Source of the DNA: JBOGGX01 sp050744245
GTDB taxonomy: Bacteria > Actinomycetota > Acidimicrobiia > Acidimicrobiales > JBOGGX01
Reading direction: 5' to 3'
DNA length: 8,727 nt
Assembly: GCA_050744245.1 (NCBI GenBank)
Contig: JBOGGX010000093.1
Span: forward strand, 1-8,727
The translations under genes and the position numbers were made by a program. Position 1 is the stretch's first letter; every line of letters begins with the position of its first letter. The notes below the pieces were generated by a model. It was not told where the DNA came from and ran no database searches. It saw only the letters and a program-made list of their open reading frames with translations. Shown here piece by piece: positions 1 to 6,014 of this stretch.

Positions 1-1
1 G

Positions 2-3000
2 ACGGCCGAACACGTGGCCCGCGCCGTCGGGCTCCCTGGGGCCGAGGCCGTGGCCCACGCGGCGCGGGCGCTGCTTCCCGAGGCGCGGCCGGACGAACAT
101 CGGGCCGCAGCCGAGTCCCTGGCCGCCGCGACCACGCCGAGCGGCGTGGCGATCATCGCCCGCATCCTGGGTTCACCGCTCGACCGTCCGCCGGCCGAGG
201 TCATGGTCTTCGGGCGCGACGCCCACCTGGCGGCGCTGCTGGCGCGGTTCCACGCGGCCGAGCGCCAGGCCGGCCCGCTGGTCAGGGTGGTCGGCGAGCA
301 GGGCAGCGGGAAGACGGCGCTGCTCGAGCTGCTCGGGCACCACGTCCGCCAGCAGGGTGGCCAGCTGCGTTGGCTCAGGCTCATCCGTGATCAGGAACGA
401 CGTCCGCTGCTGACCCCGATGCTGACGATGCTCGGCGGAGGGCTCGATGCCGGGACCCTTCGCGCGGTCATCGGGTTCGACGTGGGCGAGGTCGACACCA
501 CCCGCGACCTGGATCGCGGCGCCGAGGCGCTGGGCCGCCTCCTCGAGTGGTCGGCCCACCGCCGACCCTCCGTGGTCGTGGTCGACGACGCCGACCGGGC
601 CGAGCCCGCCTCGCTCCGCCGCCTCGTCGACGAGGTCGACTCGCGGCGCGGTCTCCCGCTGCTCGTCGTCCTGGCCTACCGCGAGGACGAGCTCGACCAG
701 GAGACGGCCGAGATCCTCGACGGATCGACGTCGGCCGGTCCGGTCGTCAGGCTCGAGGGGCTCGGCGACGACGACGTGCGGGCGCTCATCGCGACCGAGC
801 TCGGCGTCGAACCGCCACCGGCGCTGGTCGCGGCGGTGACGCGACTCACCGGCGGCACCCCCGGCTTCGTCCGCGAGACGGTGGCCCGGCTCGGGCCGGC
901 GGCCGGCGGCGACGAGCCGTTCACCGGCCTGGTCGTTCCCGAGGCGCTCCGAGACCTGCTCGACCGGCGCATGGCCCGGCTGACGGAGCACGACGCCGAA
1001 CTGGTGCGGATCCTGGCCGTGCTCGGCGAGCCGGTGGACGAGGCCGTGCTCGCCGCGGCCAGCGGTGTCACCCGGGCCGAGGTGAGCGCGGCGTTGTCCG
1101 CCGCGGCCCATCTCCGGATCGTGGCCCGCGACGACGAGCGCCTCTGGCGGTTCACCAGCTCGATCTTCGGCCGGGTGCTGGCGGCCGAGGTGCCCGAGCG
1201 CCATCGGGCCCGCCACCACCGGCGGGCGGCGGATCAGCTGGAAGCGACGGCCGGGTCACGGGACGGCCCGGGCGCCGATGCCCTGGCCGAGCATCTGCTG
1301 GCCGCGCACGAGCCCAACACCACCCGCATCGTGCGCTGGGTCACCGCGGCCGCGGCCGAGGCCGAACGCCGAGGCGACATCGACCGCGCCGTCGGGCTGT
1401 GCCAGCGGGCCCTCGATCAGGTCGGCGCCGACCCATCGGCGCGCGGCCGACTCCTGATGCGCGTCGCCTCGGCCCGGCGGCGGCGTGGCGGCGACGTCGA
1501 GTCGGTCGGTCCCTTCCTCGCCGCGGTGAACGCGGCGCGGGCGGCCAACGACGTCGAACTGTTCGCCCGGGCCGTCGTCGGCTACGCCCGTGCGCTCCGG
1601 GAGTTCTGGCGCACCGACGAGCAACTGGCGCCGCTGCTCGCCGAGGCGCGGGAGGGGCTGCCCGACCATGACAGCGTGACCAGGATCAACGTCGAGGCCC
1701 GGCTGGCGGAGTTGGGCAAGGATCTGAGTACCGAGGCCGTCGACCGGGCCTACCGGCTCGGCGATCCGGCCGGCCTCGCCAGCGCCCTGGCCGCGTGGTA
1801 CTGGACCCTCACCGGGTTGGAGGACGCCAGCGCCCGGCTCGACGTCGCGGCCGAACTGGCCAGGCACGGCACCGATGCCGCCGACTGGGAGCTGGTGCTC
1901 GACGCCCGCCGGTTCCGACACCACGACCTGCTGTGGCAGGGCGACATCGCCGGGGCCGACATCGAGCTGGCCGCCTTCGCCCGCCTCGTTCGCGAGCATC
2001 CGGTCGCCGGCTCGGCCTGGCGCCTCGGTCTGGCCCGGGCGGGCCGGGCCCTCCTCGACGGCCGGTTCGACGACGCCGAGGTCCTGTCCGCCGACGCTGC
2101 CGCCGCGGCGGCGCCGATGACGGCCAGCAGCCTGCCGGTCGAGAACCGGGTCGCGCAGCGGCTGGTGCTGGCGCGCGAGACCGGTGAGCTCCCGGCCATG
2201 GACCAGGTGATCCGCGACATCGTCGAGTCCCGGCCCGAACGACCGCTGTGGCGGGCGGCCCGGGCCTGGCTGCTGGCCGAGACCGGGCACCTGGCCGGGG
2301 CCCGAGCGGAGCTCAGCCGGTTGCTGGTCGACGACCTGGGTGCGTTCGAGTCGGGTCCCTATTGGCTGCCGGGGGTGTGGCTGCTCGGCGAGGCCGCGGT
2401 CAGGGTCGGTCGGCGGGACGAGGCCGAGCGGGTGTACCGGGCGCTGTTGCCGTGGTCCGACGCCATCGTGGTCGTCCCGATGAGCGTGGCCGTCCTCGGC
2501 TCGGTGGCCAAGGTGCTCGGCCAGCTCGCCGCCGCCCTGGGCGAGCTCGACGACGCGGTCGCCCACTTCGAGGCCGCGATCGACCACGAGACCCGCCTGG
2601 GCGCCGGGCCGTTGCTGGCCTGGACCAAGCTGGCCTACGCCAGCACCCTCCTGCTCGCCGGCGATCAACCGGCCCAGGGCGGCGCGCTGCTGGCCGACGC
2701 CACCGAGACCGCCCGCGGCTATGGCATGACCGGTCTGGCCGCCGCCGCCGACGAGCTGTCGCACCGGGTCGCGGCGTCGTCCGGACGTCAGCGCGAGCCG
2801 GCGTCGGCCTCGGCGTCGACCGCCCTCTCGACCCTGGCCACGATGGACCGGGCCGTCGTCCGGCGGCCGCGGCCGACGTCGCGCCTCCGCGGCCTCGGCG
2901 GCTTCGAGCTCGAACTCCGGGGCCGGACGGTCGACCTCCGCGCGCTCAAGCCCCGGGTCCTGGCCGTGCTGTGGGTCCTCGCGGCCCATGCTGGTCGACC

Positions 3001-3592
3001 GGTGCACTCCGAGCAGCTGATCGACGCCCTCTGGCGGGGCGTGCCGTCCGACGCCGGCCGGCGCAACCTCCAGGTGGCGATCTCGTCGCTGCGCCAGGCG
3101 CTCGAACCCGGCGTGAAGCGGGGGCCGTGGCAGACCGTCGCCCGCGACGGCGACACCTATCGCCTCGTCCTCGGTGACGACGTCGACGCCGACGTCCGCA
3201 CGTTCGAGCTGGCGGTGGCCGCGGCCCGCACCCTGCGGAGCGAGGGGCGCCGGGCCGACGCCGCCGACCGGTTCGAGCAGGCGCTGCGGACCTACGGCGG
3301 CGATCTCATCCCCGAGGCCGGCCCGGCCGACTGGATCATCGGCCGGCGCGACGGTCTGCGGCTGGCCGCGGCCGAGGCGGCGCAGGCCGCGGCCGAGCTG
3401 CGACTCGAAGCCGGTGATGTGACCGCGGCCCTGGCCGCCTGCGAGCGCGGGCTGCAGATCGACCGCTACCGCGACGGGCTGTGGCGGCTGCTCATCCGCG
3501 GCTGCGAGGCCGACGGCAACCCGGCCGCCGCGGCCCGGGCCCAGCGGGAGTACGAGGCGGTCCTCACCGAGCTCGGCCTGTCTCCCCAGTAG
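2..3592 (+). CDS. Large ATPase/TPR transcriptional regulator with C-terminal SARP (winged helix + BTAD) domains, 5' partial
   Basis: Probable nucleotide-binding transcriptional regulator. The frame is open to the left edge. The first possible start, GTG at 14, has no Shine-Dalgarno sequence before it, so the true start is probably outside the window. Residues are numbered from that GTG. A short helical stretch (1-55) precedes an AAA_16/STAND-type ATPase with Walker A GEQGSGKT (94-101) and Walker B SVVVVDDAD (186-194). About 400-915 is alanine- and leucine-rich helical repeat sequence of TPR type. A Ser/Ala-rich linker (about 919-955) leads to an OmpR-like winged helix (about 956-1050, with LKPRVLAVLWVL and NLQVAISSLRQAL) and a BTAD domain (about 1056-1189) ending in the typical REYEAVLTELGL. 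The AfsR/SARP family usually carries winged helix and BTAD at the N-terminus, so the order here is reversed. Such regulators couple ATP binding and ligand or partner sensing to promoter binding. It converges on the 301-aa gene, with 25 bp between the stops. Control of the neighbouring eCIS is only inferred. Confidence 0.85.
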   Translation, partial: TAEHVARAVGLPGAEAVAHAARALLPEARPDEHRAAAESLAAATTPSGVAIIARILGSPLDRPPAEVMVFGRDAHLAALLARFHAAERQAGPLVRVVGEQGSGKTALLELLGHHVRQQGGQLRWLRLIRDQERRPLLTPMLTMLGGGLDAGTLRAVIGFDVGEVDTTRDLDRGAEALGRLLEWSAHRRPSVVVVDDADRAEPASLRRLVDEVDSRRGLPLLVVLAYREDELDQETAEILDGSTSAGPVVRLEGLGDDDVRALIATELGVEPPPALVAAVTRLTGGTPGFVRETVARLGPAAGGDEPFTGLVVPEALRDLLDRRMARLTEHDAELVRILAVLGEPVDEAVLAAASGVTRAEVSAALSAAAHLRIVARDDERLWRFTSSIFGRVLAAEVPERHRARHHRRAADQLEATAGSRDGPGADALAEHLLAAHEPNTTRIVRWVTAAAAEAERRGDIDRAVGLCQRALDQVGADPSARGRLLMRVASARRRRGGDVESVGPFLAAVNAARAANDVELFARAVVGYARALREFWRTDEQLAPLLAEAREGLPDHDSVTRINVEARLAELGKDLSTEAVDRAYRLGDPAGLASALAAWYWTLTGLEDASARLDVAAELARHGTDAADWELVLDARRFRHHDLLWQGDIAGADIELAAFARLVREHPVAGSAWRLGLARAGRALLDGRFDDAEVLSADAAAAAAPMTASSLPVENRVAQRLVLARETGELPAMDQVIRDIVESRPERPLWRAARAWLLAETGHLAGARAELSRLLVDDLGAFESGPYWLPGVWLLGEAAVRVGRRDEAERVYRALLPWSDAIVVVPMSVAVLGSVAKVLGQLAAALGELDDAVAHFEAAIDHETRLGAGPLLAWTKLAYASTLLLAGDQPAQGGALLADATETARGYGMTGLAAAADELSHRVAASSGRQREPASASASTALSTLATMDRAVVRRPRPTSRLRGLGGFELELRGRTVDLRALKPRVLAVLWVLAAHAGRPVHSEQLIDALWRGVPSDAGRRNLQVAISSLRQALEPGVKRGPWQTVARDGDTYRLVLGDDVDADVRTFELAVAAARTLRSEGRRADAADRFEQALRTYGGDLIPEAGPADWIIGRRDGLRLAAAEAAQAAAELRLEAGDVTAALAACERGLQIDRYRDGLWRLLIRGCEADGNPAAAARAQREYEAVLTELGLSPQ

Positions 3593-3617
3593 CCCGGCGG
3601 CGTGGCCCGTTCCTGAC

Positions 3618-4523
3618 TCAGCGATCGCGCGCCGCGGCGGTGTCGTCGCCGGCGTGCTCGAGGATGTTCTTGGGCACCCAGACCTCGTACTCGACGCCCT
3701 CCTCGTGGGTGACGCTCTCGCTGTATTCGGTGCTGACCTCGACGCCGGCGCTGAACACCTTGAAGTCGACGCCGTAGGAGCCGGTGATGCCGACCTTGGC
3801 CGCGGCCTCCCTCGCCGTCCGGGCGGTCATCTTGTTGATCGCCTTGGCCTGGCTGAACGACTTCTGCACCGTGTCGTCGCCCTCGTCGATGTCGCTGAGG
3901 TTGGTGCCGCCGGTGAGCGTCCGACCGTCGCTGACCACCGTCAGGTGAATCTGCCCGCCGGTCGGCGTCCAGCGGTTGTCGAGCGTGAGCCGGCCATCGA
4001 CGACCTCGCCCCGCTCCGCGGTCTCACCACCAGGACCGTTGAACACGATGTAGGCCTCACCGCTGGCCATCGGCGCACCGGTGTAGTCCTCGATCCAGAG
4101 ATAGACCTGGCGCTGCTTCCACCCGGTGTCGCCCGACTCCTCGCCCTCGTCCATGGCCCGCCGGCTCTTGGGCGCGAGCACGTTGAGCGTGATGGTCTGC
4201 TCGCCGCCCTCGAAGAGGGTGTCGCCCGGCTCGACCTCGATGTGCAGGGTGTGCTGGCCGACGGAGAGGGTGTCGGTGGACCCCTGGAACCACTCGGACT
4301 CGCCGGGGCCGATGCCGATGTGGCTCATGCCGCCCCAGCCCACGTCCTGGCCGTCGATGAGGAACCGGACCTCGATGGGACCGAGGAACTGGTCGGTGTC
4401 GTTGCTGACCTGGGCGTAGTACACGACCTTCTCCGTGGCGAACGCCTCGTCCTCGGCGTGCACGATGCCGCCGCCCTCGGTCTGCATCGTGATCTGGCTG
4501 ATCTCAAGCTTGTGGTCGCTCAC
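3618..4523 (-). CDS. CARDB-like multidomain beta protein of the eCIS locus, 301 aa, function unknown
   Basis: The start is GTG at 4523, preceded by GGGAGGT (4528-4534) at 4 nt spacing, which fixes it well. The protein has no signal peptide, membrane segment or cysteine. Residues about 28-117 look like a CARDB/Ig-like beta sandwich: VVYYAQVSNDTD, then IGPGESEW, then SVGQHTLHIEVEPGDTLFEGGEQTITLNVLA. An acidic linker (118-136) leads to a second beta domain (137-200, VYLWIEDYTGAPMASGEAYI ... DGRLTLDNRWTPTGG) resembling transthyretin- or carboxypeptidase-regulatory-like folds. A basic helix (about 218-245) follows, then a Ser/Thr/Val-rich amphipathic strand region (245-284), and it ends Asp/Ala/Arg-rich. 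CARDB domains are linked in general to adhesion and extracellular protein contacts. The gene is co-oriented with the cap gene and the 137-aa CARDB gene, suggesting a shared role in the particle, for example as a fibre, decoration or cargo. The specific role is not known. Confidence 0.85.
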   Translation of the reverse strand: MSDHKLEISQITMQTEGGGIVHAEDEAFATEKVVYYAQVSNDTDQFLGPIEVRFLIDGQDVGWGGMSHIGIGPGESEWFQGSTDTLSVGQHTLHIEVEPGDTLFEGGEQTITLNVLAPKSRRAMDEGEESGDTGWKQRQVYLWIEDYTGAPMASGEAYIVFNGPGGETAERGEVVDGRLTLDNRWTPTGGQIHLTVVSDGRTLTGGTNLSDIDEGDDTVQKSFSQAKAINKMTARTAREAAAKVGITGSYGVDFKVFSAGVEVSTEYSESVTHEEGVEYEVWVPKNILEHAGDDTAAARDR

Positions 4524-4653
4524 CGGGACCTCCCGTGGCTCGTTCCGATGAGGGTGAACGGTACGAACCGGTCAGAGCCCGGGACGGCGCGTCCGGCCAG
4601 CCAAAGGGGTGGGCCGCCCTGCCCGCGCGGGCAGCCGTACCACTCGAGCCGGT
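4524..4653 (-). other. 130-bp intergenic spacer with palindromes inside the leftward cluster
   Basis: This spacer separates the 137-aa CARDB gene from the 301-aa gene. It holds a perfect 16-bp palindrome at 4619-4634 (CTGCCCGCGCGGGCAG), 20 nt past the upstream stop on the minus strand. A smaller hairpin, GGACG-gcg-CGTCC, lies at 4582-4594, and the Shine-Dalgarno of the downstream gene is at 4528-4534. There is no clear -35/-10 pair. Whether the 301-aa gene is read from its own promoter or by readthrough cannot be settled from sequence. Confidence 0.5.
4619..4634 (-). terminator. Perfect 16-bp palindrome, candidate hairpin (weak terminator, attenuator or operator)
   Basis: CTGCCCGCGCGGGCAG can fold as a 6-bp GC-rich stem with a GCGC loop, 20 nt after the stop of the 137-aa CARDB gene. 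No T-run follows on the minus strand, so a classical intrinsic terminator is not supported. High-GC actinobacteria often use hairpins without a U tract, so partial termination or RNA processing is possible. A protein-binding operator is the alternative. Confidence 0.3.
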
Positions 4654-5067
4654 TCACGCCGGCGGGGGGACGTCGACGCCGCGGAGCTCTTCGAGGAGGG
4701 CGATGCGTTCGGCCTCGTCGGCGGCCACGACCACGACCCGGGCCGAGGCGGTCGAGGTGTCCCGGCCCGCATCGGCGGTCACGAACACCCAGTGGATGCC
4801 CGCGGCCAAGGGGATGGGGACGGTGAACGAGCACACGACCGACGGGTCGTCGAACGGATCGCGCTGGGCCCAGTCCTCGTACTCGACGGTGAGGGCGTTG
4901 TCGGTGATCGACAGGAAGTCGAGGTGGGCGGCCGCGGGTTCGTCGCCGACGTTGTCGACCGTGTACCAGATCTCGAGGGACTGCCCCAGCCAGACGTGGT
5001 CGATGTCGTCGACGTGGTCGCCGTTGGTCTGGATGTTGCGTGCGTCGACGACGAGGTCGTGCCCCAT
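4654..5067 (-). CDS. Small CARDB-like protein of the eCIS locus, 137 aa
   Basis: Single-domain beta protein. Residues about 28-115 follow the CARDB/Ig-like pattern: LGQSLEIWYTVDNVGDEPAA, then SFTVPIPLAAGIHWVFVTADAG, then TASARVVVVA. A short amphipathic helix (ADEAERIALLEEL, 116-128) and a PPPA tail close it. There is no signal peptide. The frame is open upstream into the cap gene, but the ATG at 5067 is the right start: it lies 5 nt past the cap gene stop, and the overlapping GAGG (within TGAGGTCCATG, minus strand) serves as Shine-Dalgarno. That arrangement implies translational coupling and a shared mRNA with the cap gene. The N-terminal domain of the 301-aa protein shares the same broad pattern, so the two may be diverged relatives. 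A structural or adhesion role in the particle is inferred from the context, and exact function is unknown. Confidence 0.8.
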   Translation of the reverse strand: MGHDLVVDARNIQTNGDHVDDIDHVWLGQSLEIWYTVDNVGDEPAAAHLDFLSITDNALTVEYEDWAQRDPFDDPSVVCSFTVPIPLAAGIHWVFVTADAGRDTSTASARVVVVAADEAERIALLEELRGVDVPPPA

Positions 5068-5072
5068 GGACC

Positions 5073-5834
5073 TCAGTCGCCTGGTGGCGTCGGGACCGCC
5101 TGTTCGCGGACCCGGAACGTCGTCCAACGTCTCCCCTGCCGAGCCTCCAGCTCCGGCGCCGGCGCGCCCTTGTCCGCCTTCCTCCTGCCCTTGGGGCCCT
5201 CGGCCGGTTCCGGCGCGGTGACCGTCTCCGTGGGCAGCTCGCCCTCCGGTCCGATGGCGCCGGGCGGCTCCTTGGTGACCCCAAGGTCGAGCTTCACCGC
5301 CGGCGGGGCCAGATCGGTGCGGAGCCCGGGCACGATCGGTGCCGTCACCACGATCTCGATCGCCGTCCGCGGCGGGGAACCCAGCGCCGACCACAGGTCC
5401 CACGTGTTGGCCCCCGCCACCGGCCGGCCGACGGCGATCCGCACCGGCAGGCCCTGCTCCACCAGCCGCCCGACCAGGTGCTCGGCCGGGAGCGCCGGGT
5501 CGTCGGGCACCGTGACCAGGATGGCGCCCAGCATCTCGTGCTCGGCCTCCGGGTCCTTGCTCCAGGCGCTCACCAGGTACGAGAGCTGGTAGCGGCGGGG
5601 CGGCGGCAGCCGGCCGATCACCTTGCCGTCGTCGTCCCGGATGTCGAGCTCGTAGGAACCGAGCCCGTCCTGGTCCTCACGGACGTCGTAGAGGAACAGG
5701 TTGATGACCGGGTCGTCCTGGTCGGCCGCCCACGCCGCGGTCGGGGGTGCGAACGAGATCAGCGGCAAACCCCCGTTGGAGGGGACGGCCGACTGGATGA
5801 GCGACCGCAGCGACTGGGCGACGTCGTTGAGCAC
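5073..5834 (-). CDS. DUF4255 / Pvc16-type tail terminator (cap) protein of the eCIS
   Basis: Recognised as the Pvc16/Afp16 N-terminal domain family (DUF4255), which forms the ring closing tube and sheath at the end away from the baseplate. In the 253-aa product, the opening MLNDVAQSLRSLIQSAVP, INLFLYDVRED (44-54), the core from RYQLSYLVSAW to HEMLGAIL (81-106) and LWSALGSPPRTAIEIVVTAPI (147-167) are family features. Residues about 187-234 are a Pro/Glu/Lys-rich low-complexity tail, followed by RRWTTFRVREQAV. The GTG at 5834 was chosen because it places the family N-terminus at residue 1. The frame stays open to a GTG at 5942, adding 36 Ala/Arg-rich residues that do not look like the family and overlap a perfect hairpin. 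Neither start has a strong Shine-Dalgarno. The gene is divergent from the sheath gene and leads the leftward cluster. Family identity is firm; the start is uncertain. Confidence 0.85.
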   Translation of the reverse strand: MLNDVAQSLRSLIQSAVPSNGGLPLISFAPPTAAWAADQDDPVINLFLYDVREDQDGLGSYELDIRDDDGKVIGRLPPPRRYQLSYLVSAWSKDPEAEHEMLGAILVTVPDDPALPAEHLVGRLVEQGLPVRIAVGRPVAGANTWDLWSALGSPPRTAIEIVVTAPIVPGLRTDLAPPAVKLDLGVTKEPPGAIGPEGELPTETVTAPEPAEGPKGRRKADKGAPAPELEARQGRRWTTFRVREQAVPTPPGD

Positions 5835-6014
5835 CGCCGCCAGTCTGGCGACGGCGACCGGTGCCCGCGCCGCCGGCGGGGCACCCGATCGGCGCACGCC
5901 CGCTGCCCGGAAGGGCACGGCCTTCTGCCCTTGCGCCAGCACGAGGGCACGTGCGGGTGGGCGCGCCCGCTTGCCAGTTTGGCGAGGTCACATTCGCAGG
6001 GAATTGGAGCGATC
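5835..6014. promoter_or_regulatory. Divergent control region between the cap gene and the sheath operon
   Basis: This 180-bp region must drive the rightward structural operon and probably the leftward cluster. It holds four inverted repeats: AAGGGCA-8nt-TGCCCTT (5911-5932), GCACGTGC (5947-5954), GGGCGCGCCC (5959-5968) and the imperfect CTTGCCA-gtt-TGGCGAG (5970-5986, 6 of 7 matches). A TTGCCA at 5971-5976 could be a -35 for the sheath operon, but I see no convincing -10 at the usual distance. The sheath Shine-Dalgarno GGAG is at 6006-6009, 5 nt before its ATG. If the cap gene really starts at 5942, the region shrinks to 72 bp and still contains three of the palindromes. Confidence 0.55.
5911..5932. 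repeat. Perfect 7-bp inverted repeat with 8-nt loop
   Basis: AAGGGCA (5911-5917) and TGCCCTT (5926-5932) are exact reverse complements. The element lies between the two candidate starts of the cap gene. It would be a leader hairpin or operator if the gene starts at 5834, and coding sequence if it starts at 5942. Confidence 0.45.

Noticed and set aside
173..1219. Minus-strand open frame of 348 codons opposite the ATPase domain
   Set aside because: Low-complexity His/Arg/Glu/Gly-rich translation lying antisense to clear Walker A and B motifs; a shadow frame.
1256..3007. Long minus-strand open frame of 583 codons opposite the regulator
   Set aside because: Its translation is Gly/Arg/Pro/Gln-rich with no domain pattern. 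It arises from GC-rich codon bias opposite a convincing regulator gene.
4553..4652. Distant inverted pair GTGAAC ... GTTCAC flanking the spacer between the two CARDB-like genes
   Set aside because: Only 6 bp match exactly and the flanks need gaps; not enough to call mobile-element ends or a long stem.
3654..4826. Plus-strand open frame of 390 codons across both CARDB-like genes
   Set aside because: Antisense to two frames with coherent beta-domain patterns and good Shine-Dalgarno sites; the translation has no recognisable domain.
5068..5403. N-terminal extension of the 137-aa CARDB gene to 5403
   Set aside because: It overlaps the cap gene coding sequence in another frame and gives Arg/Gly-rich sequence. 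ATG 5067 with a coupled Shine-Dalgarno is the better start.
5040..6014. 975-nt in-frame upstream extension of the sheath gene
   Set aside because: It runs antisense through the cap gene and its translation is Arg-rich. The sheath family N-terminus and a GGAG site place the start at 6015.
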